NCBI GenBank assembly: GCA_030522415.1 | Contig: CM060114.1 | Span: 27,966,804-28,030,803, forward strand | Direction of reading: 5' to 3' | Source: Channallabes apus | Taxonomy: Eukaryota > Chordata > Actinopteri > Siluriformes > Clariidae | DNA length: 64,000 bases | Shown here: positions 1 to 38,810 of the stretch, piece by piece | Layout of the letters: each line of letters opens with the position of its first letter | Position numbering within the stretch: position 1 is the stretch's first letter | The notes under the pieces: model-generated | Databases searched by the model: none | What the model saw: only the letters and a program-made list of their open reading frames with translations | Told to the model about the DNA's origin: nothing | Program-made: the position numbers and the translations under genes

Positions 1-24
1 GTGAGTGAGTGAGTGAGTGAGTGC
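1..24. repeat. (GTGA)n microsatellite at the window edge
   Basis: Five to six GTGA units, followed by a CA tract at 40-72 and an AAC tract at 165-191. Confidence 0.9.
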
Positions 25-41
25 AGTGCGTGCGGCGTTTC

Positions 42-75
<34 letters not shown>

Positions 76-283
76 CATCACTAGGAAGAAAAGCGCTCAG
101 TGTTTGGTGCGAGTGAGTTAACACCCTGCCTGCTTCACTAAATACTGCAGGATAACCTCATACTAACAACAACAACAACAACAACAACAACCATAAGAAC
201 TATAGCAACAAAAAAAACTACAATATAGAACAATATTAACAATAACAATGATGAAAATAACCTTAATAATAATAATAATAAGA

Positions 284-560
284 ATAATAATGGTTTCCTC
301 CGGGTACTCCGGTTTCCTCCCACAGTCCAAAAACATGCAGATTAGGCTAATTGGCGTTCCCAAATTGACCATAGTGTGAATGAGTATGTACTGTATGTGT
401 GTGTGTGTGTGCTCTGTGATGGATTGGCACGCTGTCCAGGGTGTACCCTGCCTCGTGCCCTGAGTCTCCTGGGATAGGCTCCAGGTCCCCCGCGACCCTG
501 AACACAGGATAAAGCAGTATAGAAGATGAATGAATGAATGAATGAATGAATGAATAATAA
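284..560 (+). repeat. tRNA-derived SINE copy, 5'-truncated
   Basis: Family A of this window. The body reads TTTCCTCCGGGTACTCCGG, then GATGGATTGGCACGCTGTCC, and ends in a (TGAA)n tail at 524-556. The tRNA-like head is missing. An AAT-rich tract lies to its left. Confidence 0.8.
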
Positions 561-576
561 TAATAAAAACAAGAAG

Positions 577-817
577 CACTCACTCATCGTCTGTATCTCT
601 TTATCCTGTATACACAGTCACAGGGGCCCTGGAGCCAATTAGACTAATCTGTATATCTTTGGAGTGTTGGAGGAAACAGGAGCACCCAGAGGAAACCCAG
701 CGAGTACTGGGAGAACATCCAAACTCCATGCACATCCACAGAGGCGGGAATTGAACCCCGACACTGGAGGCGCAAGGTAACAGTGCTAACCCTAACCACT
801 AAGCCACCATGCTGCCA
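577..817 (-). repeat. SINE family A copy with head
   Basis: Opposite orientation to the copy at 284-560. The right end, read on the minus strand, gives a pol III A-box-like GGTGGCTTAGTGGTTAG. Confidence 0.75.
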
Positions 818-1432
818 TAAAAAGAACAACACGAAAGAAAGAAAAGATAATAAGTGAAAACAAGAGAAACTTCGCACACTATGATGCTGATGTCATAGAG
901 CTTGGGCCCCAAAAATAATAAGAACTGCAACAATGACAATATTAATAAAAACAATAACATAGAAAACAATATTAATATAAACAACAACAACAAAAGAAGA
1001 ACAACCAGAAGAAGGAAGAGAAAAAACAGCAAGAAAAAGGCCTGCGTCAAAGAACAACATTAATTAAAAGAAAAAGATAAAAAATAATATTAATAATAAC
1101 AATGAGGAGAAGAAGAAGAATTATTATTATAACATAAAAAAGAACAAGAAAAAATAACAATTAACTACCATAAATGTATGAAGAACAACAATAACAAGAC
1201 AACATTAATAACAACAATAACATGGAAAAAAAACAATAATTAAAAGGTTATTTATTTCATGGTTATTCTTTTATCATTCCTCAAAACTTAAATGAATAAA
1301 TATGTCATAAGCTTACTCTTGTCTTGTTTTAAAGTGTAATTAGAGACTGGATTTAATCTCACATTGTCTCTGCCAAATCTGTACCAAGTGCGCCATCGTG
1401 TGGACATCCAATGAATTTTTATCCATAAATAT
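818..1432. other. A-rich, AAT/AAC low-complexity stretch without a gene
   Basis: Mostly AAT, AAC and AAG simple sequence. The reading frames through it are simple-repeat artefacts. Confidence 0.7.
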
Positions 1433-1433
1433 A

Positions 1434-1983
1434 CGAGGGACGTTGAAGTCAGTGTGACTTTTGACTGTGCAGAATAATAGTTCTGAGAATAAAAACTTCA
1501 TTTATTTCTCTATATAATCCCCTGCAACACGAAAGCACTTATGCCAGTGTTTCACTGGTGTTTGGACACCATCAAGGTGCAAAGTTTTCTCAGTTTGCTG
1601 GAGCCATGATCAGACTTCCTGTTTCATGTCTGAAATGCTGGCCTCCCAGGAACTCCTTTAATGCACCAAACATGTGGAAATGGCTTGGAGTGATATCAGG
1701 GGATGTGACAATAACTCCCAGTTGAGTTCTTGTAATATGCAAGAGGTTTTTGTTGCATGACTGTGTGTACAGGTCCCTTAGACAGAAGCGTCTCTTCCAC
1801 AAGTTGTTGGACAGCATATCCATCAGTTTTTAAGACATCAGCTGGAATGACTGCCGAGATACTTCTGCCAGGAGCGCCATTCACGAATGTACAGCCCTCT
1901 TTAAAATGTTTGCACCATTCAATTGCACCTTCATTTATGAGAAATGTCACCACAAGTCCCGGTCTGACTTGAAACACATTGTA
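1434..1983 (-). mobile_element. mariner-like element, internally deleted
   Basis: Terminal inverted repeats: CGAGGGACGTTGAAGTCA on the left and, on the minus strand, TTTCAAGTCAGACCGGGAC on the right. The minus strand keeps an N-terminal piece (EWCKHFKEG, the mariner EW.KRFKEG motif) and a C-terminal piece (FHMFGALKEFLGG), with the catalytic centre deleted. A TA precedes the left end. Non-autonomous. Confidence 0.75.
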
Positions 1984-2945
1984 GGTTGCACTGGTGGTCA
2001 CACAATGCATGTATTATATTCCCCTATCATATAACAAAAATGTTATACTTGCTCCTATAAAAAGAATATACATTGTCCTAATATAATTATACTGAGTGTT
2101 ATATTAATGCACATATAATTTAAAAAAAAATTTCATTAACTACTATATTTTGGTCAGGGTCCCATTAAGGAAATACCCATAATGGGATACCATGATATCA
2201 TTTGGCTCACTGCCCAAGAGTATGACTTAACTGGCACCACAAAAGCTGTGAAGAGGTGATGCTGCCTGCTGCACTACAATCCCTTTAACTTATGAAAATA
2301 TTTTTTACTAATTTTAGCTTTCATAATAAAGCATAACAGTAATACATACTATTATGAAATTCTTATATTCTTACCAATTTTATTCAGAATTCATATTCAT
2401 ACTAATCACTTAAAACATTATATGTCCCAAAAACGCAACCCAACTGTTAATGAGTCTTTCAATAAAAAAGTGCACCTTGTCCCTGCTTTTTTGCCTCTTA
2501 CAAGTTATCTGTGCTGGTCTTTATGAAGTCTGATGGTGTTCAAGTGATGTGAATCACACTGTTTATGCTGTTGCTCTTATACACAAGCACACAAAAGGTC
2601 ATGAAATCCTATATATTGATCAAACCTGCATGCTCCTGTTACCGCAAATCTGTTTCCCTTAAAAAGGAAATAGAAACTGTCTCGAATACCTATATGATGT
2701 TCTCTTTCGTTAATCTGTTGGCATAGGAACAGAATGCATACAGTACATACACTCATAACGATGAACTTTAAGGGTTTCCAGCACTACTGCACTTTACTGT
2801 ACTGTATATTCCACCCATATTTATTCTGGATACACCATCATTCAGAACTCATATGTACATATAGATCATGTTACTTGAACATGTTATCTTCTTCACATGT
2901 CTAGCCAATGTACAATGTTTGCACAGTACTGTGTATATATACATA
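1984..2945. other. AT-rich interval without recognised gene or element
   Basis: No convincing coding region, terminal repeats or RNA gene were seen. Confidence 0.5.
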
Positions 2946-2954
2946 TCACACACA

Positions 2955-3645
2955 CACACAGTTTGGACAATGAAACTGAAACGCCTGATTTGCCAATACG
3001 GCATCAATTCGTCTTAGGAATGACATATACAAGTCCTGCACAGCGGCCAGAGGGATTTTGAGCCATTCTTGTAGAATAGTGGCCAGGTCACTACATGATG
3101 CTAGTGGAGGAAAATGTTTCCTGACTCGTTCCTCCAAAAACACCCCAAAGTGGCTCAATAATAATCTGGTGACTGTGCAGGCCATGGGAGATGTTCAACT
3201 TCACTTTCATGTTCAACAAACCACTCTGTCACCAGTCTTGCTGTGTGTATTGGTGCATTGCATCCTGAAGGCGGTGCTGTGTATCAGGATTATAATGTTT
3301 GAACCATTGGGTGCACAATGGGCAGCTGTGGTTTTGTTTTTTTGGATACAATCTGGGTTATGACTCGGCCCTTCCTTTCAGACAGCCTCCTCTTGCAACT
3401 CCTGTTGGATGTGGTTTGTCCTTCTTGGTGGTATGCTACATTACCATGGATACAGTGGCTCCTGATACATCCCAAAGACTTGATCACAGATGCGCCAGCG
3501 AGGTGCGCTCCAACAGTTTGTCCTCTTTTTAACTCTAATATGTCACCCATAATGTATGCATTGTAATATTTTAAGCAAAACTGTGCTATTACTCTGCTAA
3601 TTAAACCTTCACACTCTGCACATTCCACCAGTAAGAGCAATCAAT
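2955..3645 (-). pseudogene. Tc1-like transposase relic
   Basis: The minus strand encodes LATILQEWLKIPLAAVQDLY and MSFLRRIDAVLANQ, the C-terminal end of a Tc1 transposase, with decayed upstream parts in other frames (KPQLPIVHPMVQ). It starts at a terminal-repeat-like GTTTGGACAATGAAACTG. Stops and frameshifts throughout; inactive. Confidence 0.7.
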
Positions 3646-3724
3646 GAAGATTGGCCACCAGGCTGGTCAAATTTAGCCATAAAAGCTTTAATGCTCAATT
3701 GGCCAGTGTTTCACTCATACACAC

Positions 3725-4878
3725 ACCCCGTTCCAAATTATTACGCAAATTGGACGCAAGTGTCAAACATTAGATGTTTAGTTTTTAAATTAAACTCATG
3801 GATAGTGTATTGTGTCTCAGGGCTCTTTGGATCACTGAAATGAATCTCAGACACGTGTGATAATTAGTTTGCCAGATAAGCCTAATTAAAGGAAAAGTAC
3901 TGAAGAAGGTTGTTCCACATTATTAAACAGGCCAATATGGGAAAGAAAAAGGATCTCTGCTGCCGAAAAGCATCAAATATTGCAATACCTTGGACAAGGT
4001 ATAAAAACTTTAGATATTTCATGAAAACTTAAGTGTGATCATCGTACTGTGAAGACATTTGTGACTGATTCAGCGCACAGCAGGTTCGTGCAGATGAAGG
4101 CAAAATGAAGAAGGTTTAAGGATTAAGAGAGCAGCTGCTGGTGCCTCTGGAGTCCGGCGAACCTCAAGGTGTAGGATCCTTTAGAGGTTTGCAGTTGTGC
4201 ATAAACCTATTCGGCCACCCTTAACCAATGATCACAAGCAGAAACGGTTGCAGTGGGCCCAGGCATACATGAAGACTAATTCTCAAACAGTCTTGTTTAC
4301 TGATGAGTGTCGTGCAACCCTGGATGGTCCAGATGGATGAATTAGTGGATGGTTGGTGGATGGCCACCATGTCCCAACAAGGCTGCGACGTCAACAAGGA
4401 GGTTCCGGAGTCATGTTTTGGGCCAGAAGCATGGGGAGAGAGCTGGAAAACCCCTGTAGGGACCCTGAAGGTGTGAAAATTACCTCTGCAAAGTATATTG
4501 ACTGACCACTTTCTTCCCTGGTACAAAAAGAAGAACTGTGGCTTCCGTAACAAAATCATCTTCATGCACGACAATGCACCATCTCATGCTGCAAAGAATA
4601 CCCCTGTGTCACTGGCTGCTATGGGCATAAAAGATGAGAAACTCATGGTGTGGCCACCATCCTCATCTGACCTCAACCCCATTGAGAACCTTTGGAGCAT
4701 CCTCAAGCAAAAGATCAATGAGGGTGGGAGTCGGTTCGCATCAAAACAGCAGCTCTGGGAGGCTATTCTGACATCCTGCAAAGAAATTCAAGCAGAAACT
4801 GTCCAAAAACTCACAAGTTCAATGGATGCTAGAATTGTGAAGGTCACACACACTGTACTGTATATACTGTACTCTTAA
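3725..4878 (+). pseudogene. degenerate Tc1-like element with CCCGTTCCAAATTATTACG end
   Basis: The left end matches a typical Tc1 terminal repeat of fish genomes. Transposase remnants run from GKKKDL (near 3938) to an open C-terminal block at 4498-4878 holding HDNAPSHAAKNT and [15 protein letters not shown], i.e. the second and third catalytic acids. The N-terminal half has stops and frameshifts. It abuts the next Tc1 element. Confidence 0.75.
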
Positions 4879-4894
4879 CGAATGGTCACATATA

Positions 4895-6539
4895 CAGTGC
4901 TCAGCATAAATGAGTACACCCCACTACATTTGTCAGAAAACCTTTAGTTTCCTTTCAGAATCAACATTTTCTATGAGATCCTATACTACAAAATACTCGC
5001 ACAAATGTGGGCCATTGATTGCAAACAAGATTTGGTCATTTGCACACACAAAAAAGTGATTTTCCTAACAAATTCATTCAAGCACATGTTGCAAAAATGA
5101 GTACACCCCAATTATAGTCTTAGGAGAAAAGCCACGCTTAAGACTACAAAATTCTAATTAACATGCATTCAACCACAGGCGAGTCTAATGATTCATTTAA
5201 GAGGTGTCCAGCAGACAGGTGACTATAAAAGGGCATTACTTAAAGAAAAGCCCTTCCCATTTCATACGATAAGCAATGGCTCCACATGGAAGAGAAATGT
5301 CAAACAATCTGAGAAAGGAAATCATTTCTTTACACAAGACAGTTGAGGCCTACAAGAAGATCAGCAAAGCTTTACATATCAGTCAAAACACTGTAGCAAA
5401 AGTGATCCAAAAATTTAAGAAAGATGGAAGTGCAACCATCGTACAGACACGTTCAGGCCGTCCACGGAAGTTAACATCTCGACAGGAGCGTCTTCTGATG
5501 AGAAGGATTCAAGAAAATCACCATGCAAGCTCACTGCAGTTAGCTAAAGCAGTAGAAAGCCAAACTGGAGTGATCGTTTCCCGTGACACCATACGGCGCA
5601 CACTGCAGAGGAATGGCATGCATGGGTATCATCCACGAAGGAAGCCTCTCCTAAAGCCCATGCACAAAAAAAGCACGCCTACAATTTGCTAGGGCCCATG
5701 CTGAAAAAGATGAAGACTACTGGGAGTCTATACTCTGGAGTGATGAGACAAAGATCACTGTTTTAGGAACTAATGGTTTAAAAACTGTATGGCGTCGTAA
5801 AGGTGAGGATTTCAAAGAAAAATGCACGGTGCCTACAGTGAAACATGGTGGTGGTAGCGTCCTTATGTGGGGCTGCATGAGTGCTGCTGGTGTTGGGGAG
5901 CAGCATTTCATTGATAGTATCATGAACTCAACAATGTACTGCTCTATACTGATGGAGAAGGTGCTGCCATCACTCCGTGCACTTGGTCGTCGTGTACTTT
6001 TCCAACACGACAATGATCCAAAACACACATCTAAAGCTACTGTTGCATTTCTGAAGAAGAACAGGGTGAAGGTGATCGATTGGGTTCAGATCAGGAGACA
6101 TACTTGGCCATTCAAACACCTGTGGGGAATTGTGAAGCGACAAGTTGAGCATCACTCTCCATCCAGCATCCAGGCTCGAAAAGATGTTATTCCTGAAGAA
6201 TGGAAAAAGATAGATGTTGCAATATGTCGCCAACTTGTTCATTCCATGCCTAGAAGACTTGGTGCTGTCCTGAAAAATCACGGTGGTCATACAAAATACT
6301 AGATGTAGTAGTTTTTGTTGCAGGGTGTATTCATTCATTCATTTTTAACCAATTTGAGTAAAACTGAAGATTTTGTGATCCAAGTTACATTATTAACCTT
6401 AATGTCATGTTATGGAGTTAAACAAGTGTTCAATAAACCTCAGCCTTGTGAAAAGTTTGGAAATTGTTCTTTTGTTCATTGAGCTACTGATTAAATTTAT
6501 ACTTTTTAAAGGGGGTGTACTCATTTATGCTGAGCACTG
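4895..6539 (+). mobile_element. Tc1-like transposon, full length, transposase broken
   Basis: 1645 bp bounded by near-perfect terminal repeats (CAGTGCTCAGCATAAATGAG at the left, its complement at the right) and TA on both sides. The transposase starts at 5276 (MAPHGREMSNN) with a helix-turn-helix and the GRPRKLT AT-hook-like motif. A one-base frameshift near 5670 splits it; the second part runs from about 5673 to 6302 with WSDETK and HDNDPKHTS. The usual third catalytic segment (DLNPIE) is replaced by RRHTWPFK, so the third acidic residue is missing. Confidence 0.92.
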
Positions 6540-6541
6540 TA

Positions 6542-8229
6542 GAGGCAGTAATAAACCTACAGTATATAATTCTATTGATCTGCCATCAATTGTTCCTTCT
6601 GACTTCACACCAGGGCCAATCAGGTATTTCAGGTCAAGTTGCTTTCTAATGATCAATTTTCTGACATGCCTGCGCCACTGAGAAGCCCTGAAGGGCCTCC
6701 GATACAGCTTCACGTATCAGACCACATCTGTAACACCACACGGATCACAAACATGGCAAGCTGATTTGCAAGCTTAATCATTCTCACCACACGCCAAGGC
6801 AACAGGGAAGCTACTGTAGCATCTCAGTCAAACTACCCACCAACCTGCTGATGACCTGATTTGGTGGTGGGGAGTTCACTGTAAGTTCAAATGCTGCGAT
6901 ATAAAAGAGAGAGGGGGTGGCTTCTTCCAGATTGCCTCCACCCTGGTAAGGCTGTTATGGAAAGACTCAACAATATTCAAGCGAGAAGGCTCAGTTAGCA
7001 GGGGAGTATACTTCAAAAGATGAAGGAAAGGTTAAAAACCACAACATTGAATCAGAATCGGAGCAACTACATTCTTGTCTAGAACATCAAAACGAGTGTC
7101 ACACAGGGTCCAAGGACATGAGCTAGTGTTCAGAATGCACCATTTGAACTACAGGCTGGGTGAAAAGTAACTAGGCATTAAAAATTGTTAATAAAGTCCC
7201 ATATTAAAACAATTAGGTAAAATGTACTGCAATCAAGGTGTGTAGAAATTGCTAATTTTTTTTTTTTTTAACATTTTCATTCTGTGAACCTTAATATCTC
7301 CTTGCATCTCCAATTTATTAACAAAGTAATGTGTGCGGTTAAATGTATACTGGAGCAACCACTAGAGGGTCTCAGAGACTTAAACAAGAGGTTTAAACAA
7401 GATTTAAACGGCTATTCGAAAAGCAAAACTACTGTATATAACACATGGCCACATTGCACTATATTTATTATAACAAAGCAAAAGGTTTGAAAAGTCAAAC
7501 CCCACTGCTGTCACAGGTATCACCAGGGGTAACGCTACCTGTTTGGCCACTGATTCAACCCAGTGTGCAGAGTTGAGTTTTCCCACAAGGAATTCATTCT
7601 GTGAGGCAAGATGCACACACTGATTACTCTGTGGATGTTATCCCGTCCTTAAGTGTTAAAGTTCCTTACTCAGGATCGAAGTAGACATCAATGCTATCTG
7701 CTGCGCCGCCATGTGATCCTGTTATACAGGGCTATACAGACCGTGAAAGGTATGGTAGAACAGCTCAACGGCAGGAAAATCAAAACACTTACGCAGGCTG
7801 GATTGCCATCCAAAGCCGCCGTGATGTGAATTTCCAACTGGCCCTGTTAATGTAATGCTCATGCTTAATTACTGCTTCTTTTTTTTCCCCTCAAATAAAT
7901 AAATAAAATCAACAAACATGAAGCAAATGAGTCACTCGTTAAAATTTATTCTTGAATTAATCTCTTGTATAACTCATTTACACAAACTGCAGTTGGTGTT
8001 TGTATAACACACACTAAAAAAAAGTCCTCACTGAAAAGTATGAAATCATTCATTGTGCCAGGAATTTGAAAGAGGCGATTGGTAGGCGTACTTATCATTA
8101 ATTTAAATGATTGTCATACTGAAGTTTACTCTTCTCAAGCAGAGACCATAAAATTAAGGATATGATTATTAAGATTCAGCGTAGAAAACAGTGCAGAAAA
8201 TGACATTGTCTTCAGAAGTTGGCTCCCAT
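6542..8229. other. interval downstream of etv6, no recognised gene
   Basis: A short A/T tract (7258-7270) and otherwise unique-looking sequence. The rightmost few hundred bases may be etv6 3' UTR, depending on which polyadenylation signal is used. Confidence 0.45.
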
Positions 8230-8235
8230 TTTATT
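8230..8235 (-). terminator. candidate etv6 polyadenylation signal
   Basis: AATAAA on the minus strand about 150 nt after the etv6 stop codon. Another AATAAA lies at 7946-7951. Which is used cannot be told from sequence. The stretch between stop and signal contains a G-rich run (8276-8301, plus-strand reading). Confidence 0.45.
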
Positions 8236-8383
8236 ATAAGCAACGTCCAGGTCTGCTCGGGTGGAGTAGAGAATGGGGGGGGGGGGCGCTCGGGAGGGGG
8301 AGGGTTGTTGGATACTGAACACAGCAGAACATTGGCGAGGCATCTACGGCTTTAAAAAGTTCGTCTGGGTGTGCGGCAAGAGC

Positions 8384-34583
<26,200 letters not shown>

Positions 34584-34718
34584 GTCTCGGTCGAATTCAG
34601 GAAGTTCTCCCGTTTCCACTTTTCCTTCCCCCGTGTTTTTCCGCGAAGTGAACCAAGCGGAAATGAGAGCATCCGACTTTGTTGTTTCGAACCGAACAGC
34701 AGCCGACGCTCTACAAAC

Positions 34719-34756
<38 letters not shown>

Positions 34757-35110
34757 GACTAACTTTATATTTATATTCACACCGGTTGGTATTATTGTTA
34801 TTATTTTTTTTTTTATTCCTCCGCAGGTACTACATGTTGGCTAGGTGATGGTTAATACCTTCCTGGAAGAGTTGGCCGTCCAAGGCTCATTGATTTTGGC
34901 TCGTGTATGCGTGTGTGCGCGTGCGTTATAGTGGCGAAGTGACGTGAATTCCTGGCACTTCAAGCGCGGCCCCTTAAAGGGAAACCGAACCCTGGAAATA
35001 ACCAATCGGCGTCGAGTCGGTGGGCGGGGCCACAATCCCTCATCCCCCTGTGAAAACAGGAACTGGGACCAGCCGGTTGTTTTATTCAGCGCTGATCCTG
35101 AAGACCAATA
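34584..35110 (-). promoter_or_regulatory. etv6 5' UTR and probable CpG-rich promoter
   Basis: Upstream of the etv6 start codon. Contains a CT tract (34724-34755), a TGACGT half-site near 34940, an inverted CCAAT box (ACCAATCGG about 35000-35008) and a GC box (GGGCGGGGC about 35021-35030). CpGs are frequent compared with the AT-rich flanks. No TATA box was seen. The transcription start is not determined. Confidence 0.55.
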
Positions 35111-35352
35111 AAAGTCACGCACTGATCCCCAATCAGTTTTTTTTTGGTTTGTTTTACTTTAAAGAAGTATTCTAATAATTGTGTGAGGAATTGCATCACT
35201 TCACAAACCAAAATAAGTAGATTTATTTGTAATATTCCGACAAAGGAGATTGTGGTTGATGACCTTGAAAATAACCTGCAGTCACCAAATGTTATCATAT
35301 TTGCTCAGCTTTTCCTTCTCCAAATGGAGTTCCCAACAACCATACTGTACAT

Positions 35353-35644
35353 ACTCTCACTCACTCATCGTCTATACAGCTTTATCCTGTATACAGAGTA
35401 ACAGGGGGCCTGGAGACTTAGGGCACGAGGTGGGGTACATACTGGATGGGTTACCAATCCATTACAGGGTACACACGTGCATTCACACACTAACGCCAGT
35501 TAGCACGTCTTCATGCTGTGGGAGTAAACCAGAGCACCCGGAGGAAACCCAGCAAGCACAGGGAGAACATGCAAACCCTTGGTGGGAATTGATCCCTGAC
35601 CCTGGAGGTGCAAGTGTCTATCACTATACGCCATCGTGTCGCCC
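35353..35644 (-). repeat. SINE family A copy
   Basis: Tail-to-head on the plus strand: ACAGCTTTATCCTGTATACA, then AGAGCACCCGGAGGAAACCC, ending ATACGCCATCGTGTCGCCC, the tRNA-like head. Confidence 0.8.
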
Positions 35645-35749
35645 CAACAATCATACATGCTAGATATTTGCATTATGTACATCCTGCAAACGGATTTGCT
35701 TATATTACAATTATTGACTCTTCAGGCCGTTTCCGTTCATTCGTCTTCA

Positions 35750-36480
35750 GGGTCATGGTGTATCCGTAATTCATCTGAAAGGAAAGACCTCATCGACCAC
35801 TGTTCATTTGTAAGCTCGAAGTGGAGACGGGTGAGCAGCTTTAAGTTTCTAGGTGTCCACATCAGTGATGATCTCACTTGGACACTTAATACCACAAAGC
35901 TGGTTAAGAGGGCTCAGCAGTGGCTGTACTTTCTTAGGAGGCTGAGGACGTTTGTTATGTCTCCTAAGGTCAGCTGCACCATCAAGAGCATCCTGACTAA
36001 CTGCATCATCGTGTTGTACGGCAGTACTACTGTTGTAGTATATGGACCCCAAACGCCTGCAGAGAGTGGTGAAGCCTGCTGAAAAGATCCCAAGGACTTG
36101 GCTGCCATGCCTACAGCATTTACCATTGCAGAGTATGTAGGAGAACTGCCTCCATCCTAAATCACCCCACCCAACCCGAGCACGGACTGTTCTCACCTCT
36201 TCCCTTAGGCCAGAGATAAAGAAGTGTGAGATGCAGGACTTCCAGGCTAACGTTTTGGTCCCAGACTTTTCCATACACTTGCGTAATTTGCACAATATGT
36301 GAACTGTATATATTGATATACAGTACTGTATTTGATATTCTCATTTCATATGTGGCTTTTAATTCTACAGTATGTTTGACATATTTCCCTTTAAATTTTT
36401 ATTATTTTTGTACCTATATATTTTAATTTGTTCTATTTTATGTTTATGTATGTTTAACTTTTTTTAGTGGCATTCATTGG
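35750..36480 (+). mobile_element. non-LTR retrotransposon fragment, Rex1/CR1-like RT C-terminus
   Basis: An open segment to 36082 encodes SSFKFLGVHISDDLTWTLNT and AQQWLYFLRRLRTF, the typical C-terminal end of a CR1/Rex1-type reverse transcriptase. A stop and frameshifts follow, then an AT-rich 3' UTR. 5'-truncated; clade assigned from memory of similar fish LINEs. Confidence 0.7.
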
Positions 36481-36655
36481 AATTTGTCTCTTTGTGCAAA
36501 CCTAAAAAAAAGTCTACGCAGATTTACAAAGAAAGGTTCGAAAAGTCGAACCTTTAAAGGAAGATAAAACTGTGTACCTCTGAGGAACACTTGCTTTTTT
36601 TTCATCTTTATAAGACATAACCGGTTTATTGCTCAAATAATTAGAAAATCTAGTG
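36481..36655 (+). repeat. unnamed 175-bp repeat with perfect hairpin, copy 1
   Basis: Holds AAAGGTTCGA (36532-36541), loop AAAG, TCGAACCTTT (36546-36555). Near-identical to 39648-39826. Flanked by a duplicated block of about 55 bp (36425-36480 and 36665-36721, both ending GTGGCATTCATTGG). Confidence 0.75.
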
Positions 36656-36765
36656 CATATATATTTTCATTTATTCTATTTTATGTTTATGTGTTTTTAC
36701 TTTTTTTAGTGGCATTCATTGGGAGAAGCAAAAAAATCCCACTCACCTCAAATGAGAAGGTAGCC

Positions 36766-37579
36766 AAGGGCATGAAGTAGCGAGTTGGGCAGTGGCCTGT
36801 CTGAATCCTTGTGGATTGGAATCATGGCCAGAATACATTCTTGTTCCATTAACAGTAGACACCATTTAATTCAGTTTAAAGTCGTACACCGTCTTCACTA
36901 CTCAAAGTCTAAACTGCACAAGATTTATCAATCTGTTTCAGCTCAATGTGACAGGTGTAAAATTTCAGAGGGTACCTTGTCACACACTTTCTTGCATTGT
37001 CATACACTTACAGGATATTGGTCAGACATTTTTTCTTGGTTTTCCAAAGTATATGGCAAAGATATTAGTCCTCATGCTGAACTAGAAATCTTTGGTTGTT
37101 CATAATCAACACTACATCTGCCTAAAGCCTTACAGAAATCTCTGATGATTGGTATGAACACCGCCAAAAGGCTAATTTTAAGAGACTGGAAATCTCACTC
37201 TCCGCCATCTTTTCAAAGGTGGATTTTGGAAATGGCGTCTATTATCCGGATGGAAAAGTTAAGGTACACAAGATCCAAATACTTGGATAAATTGTTAGAT
37301 ATTTGGGATCCGTTTCTTGCCTATCTGGATAATGACAAAGACAGGAATACTGTTCATATTTAACAATTTATAACTTACTGATGCATGTTGCAACATTTAC
37401 TGTACTCCCCTGGCAGCTTTGTTATTTATTTTTTAAGTTTTATTTATTTATTTTTAAGTGTATGTGCGCAATCATTTAATTGTTTTTCCTTTGTTACTTT
37501 TCAGGTACTGTCTGTAGTAAATGTGTAGTTATGTTTTTGTTAATAATGTAAAATTAATAAATATAATATAAAAAAAATT
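36766..37579 (+). mobile_element. L1-clade LINE 3' end, 5'-truncated
   Basis: Bounded by an 11-bp target duplication AGAAGGTAGCC (36755-36765 and 37580-37590) and ending in an A-rich tail. Encodes IQFKVVHRLHYSKSKLHKIY, the CDRCKISEGTLSHTFLHC zinc-knuckle-like segment and WILEMASIIRMEKLRYTR, typical of the end of fish L1 ORF2, with one interruption near 37105. Confidence 0.88.
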
Positions 37580-37590
37580 AGAAGGTAGCC

Positions 37591-38715
37591 CACCACACAG
37601 CACTGCATTTGTGCATGTGCATTTTCACAATCAAACTAAGAGGTCAAAGATCGACCTGCTGCGATGTTGTTAGGAAATACAATCATTCAAACCTCAACTG
37701 ACCCAAGATCAGGATTGAACAGAGGACCATAGAGCCGTGAGGATTCCACTACAATCTAGAGTAGTTCCTGAAAGGATTAATGTAGGTTAAGGCTTAAGTA
37801 ATTCAAATAGATTAATTTATCAAATATGAGCCTCATACAGTAAATTTAGCTTTTTATATAGACATCTGACCAGTCTGACATTTCAGTGAAACACAACAGG
37901 ACTGAGTTTCCCAAAAGCATCACAGGTTGTGTGGATTACATGTTACACACTTGTATCCTATGATTTCTCATTATCAACTTGGTCAAAGAAATGAGAGGGA
38001 AATCACTAATCATTCTATAATGATCCTATCATCATTATTATTTTTGTATACAGCTTCACTGGCAGATATTATATTACTATAGAAGTTTTTTTTTTTTATT
38101 ATACTATGCATAGTGTATGTAATAGAAATATGATCACTCCTGACAAATTAAAACATAATGTATTTAGTTTACTGAAATATATATTTTTCACTCCAGGGAG
38201 CCATTATTAATAGATTTTGAATAAATATTAACCGTGCTATTCATACGGCCCACTTTTAACACGCTGGTTAGAAAACAGGCTTAGCAGTAGCTAATCATCA
38301 TGCATGTCAGGTAGCTTCCGTACACTGGACACCCTGATTACATGCCTAAGTCATGATTTTCAACAAATCTTCTTTTTCAGATTAGTTCTTGTCTCCTGCT
38401 CAGGAAATAGAAATTGCCTACCTCTAGGCTCTCTTCATGCATCGTCCTGTTCTTTTGGTCAATATGATTTTTGAAATTGAAAGTCTAAAGGATAATAGTA
38501 GCTTTTGTCGTCTCCAGGCGATGTGAGTTTGCATACGATTCCACAGTGTTGGTCAGGACTTGATTTGCATGTCATCATAAAAAATGCACCTCATGCTCAT
38601 CATAAAGCAAACATCTGTGATTTGCAGTTCAACGGTGTGCTTTTTTTCAGGTCCCAGACATGCTTCAACTATTTAAAAGAATCATATGCAATTATTATTG
38701 GACTGACTATCAGCC
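37591..38715. other. intergenic AT-rich interval, nothing recognised
   Basis: No gene or identifiable element was seen. Confidence 0.4.
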
Positions 38716-38719
38716 CCTG

Positions 38720-38810
38720 GTTTGAGCCCCCGTGCCGCCTGGCTGGTGCTTGAACAAGGTCCTGCACCCTCAACTGCTCAGATACAATCAGGCGTCGGGC
38801 TGGCAACACG
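38720..38810 (+). repeat. decayed SINE family B fragment
   Basis: Pattern GTGCTTGAACAAGGTCCTGC then CCTCAACTGCTCAGA parallels the TTGAGCAAGGCTCTTAACCC block of the better copy at 50922. Confidence 0.4.
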
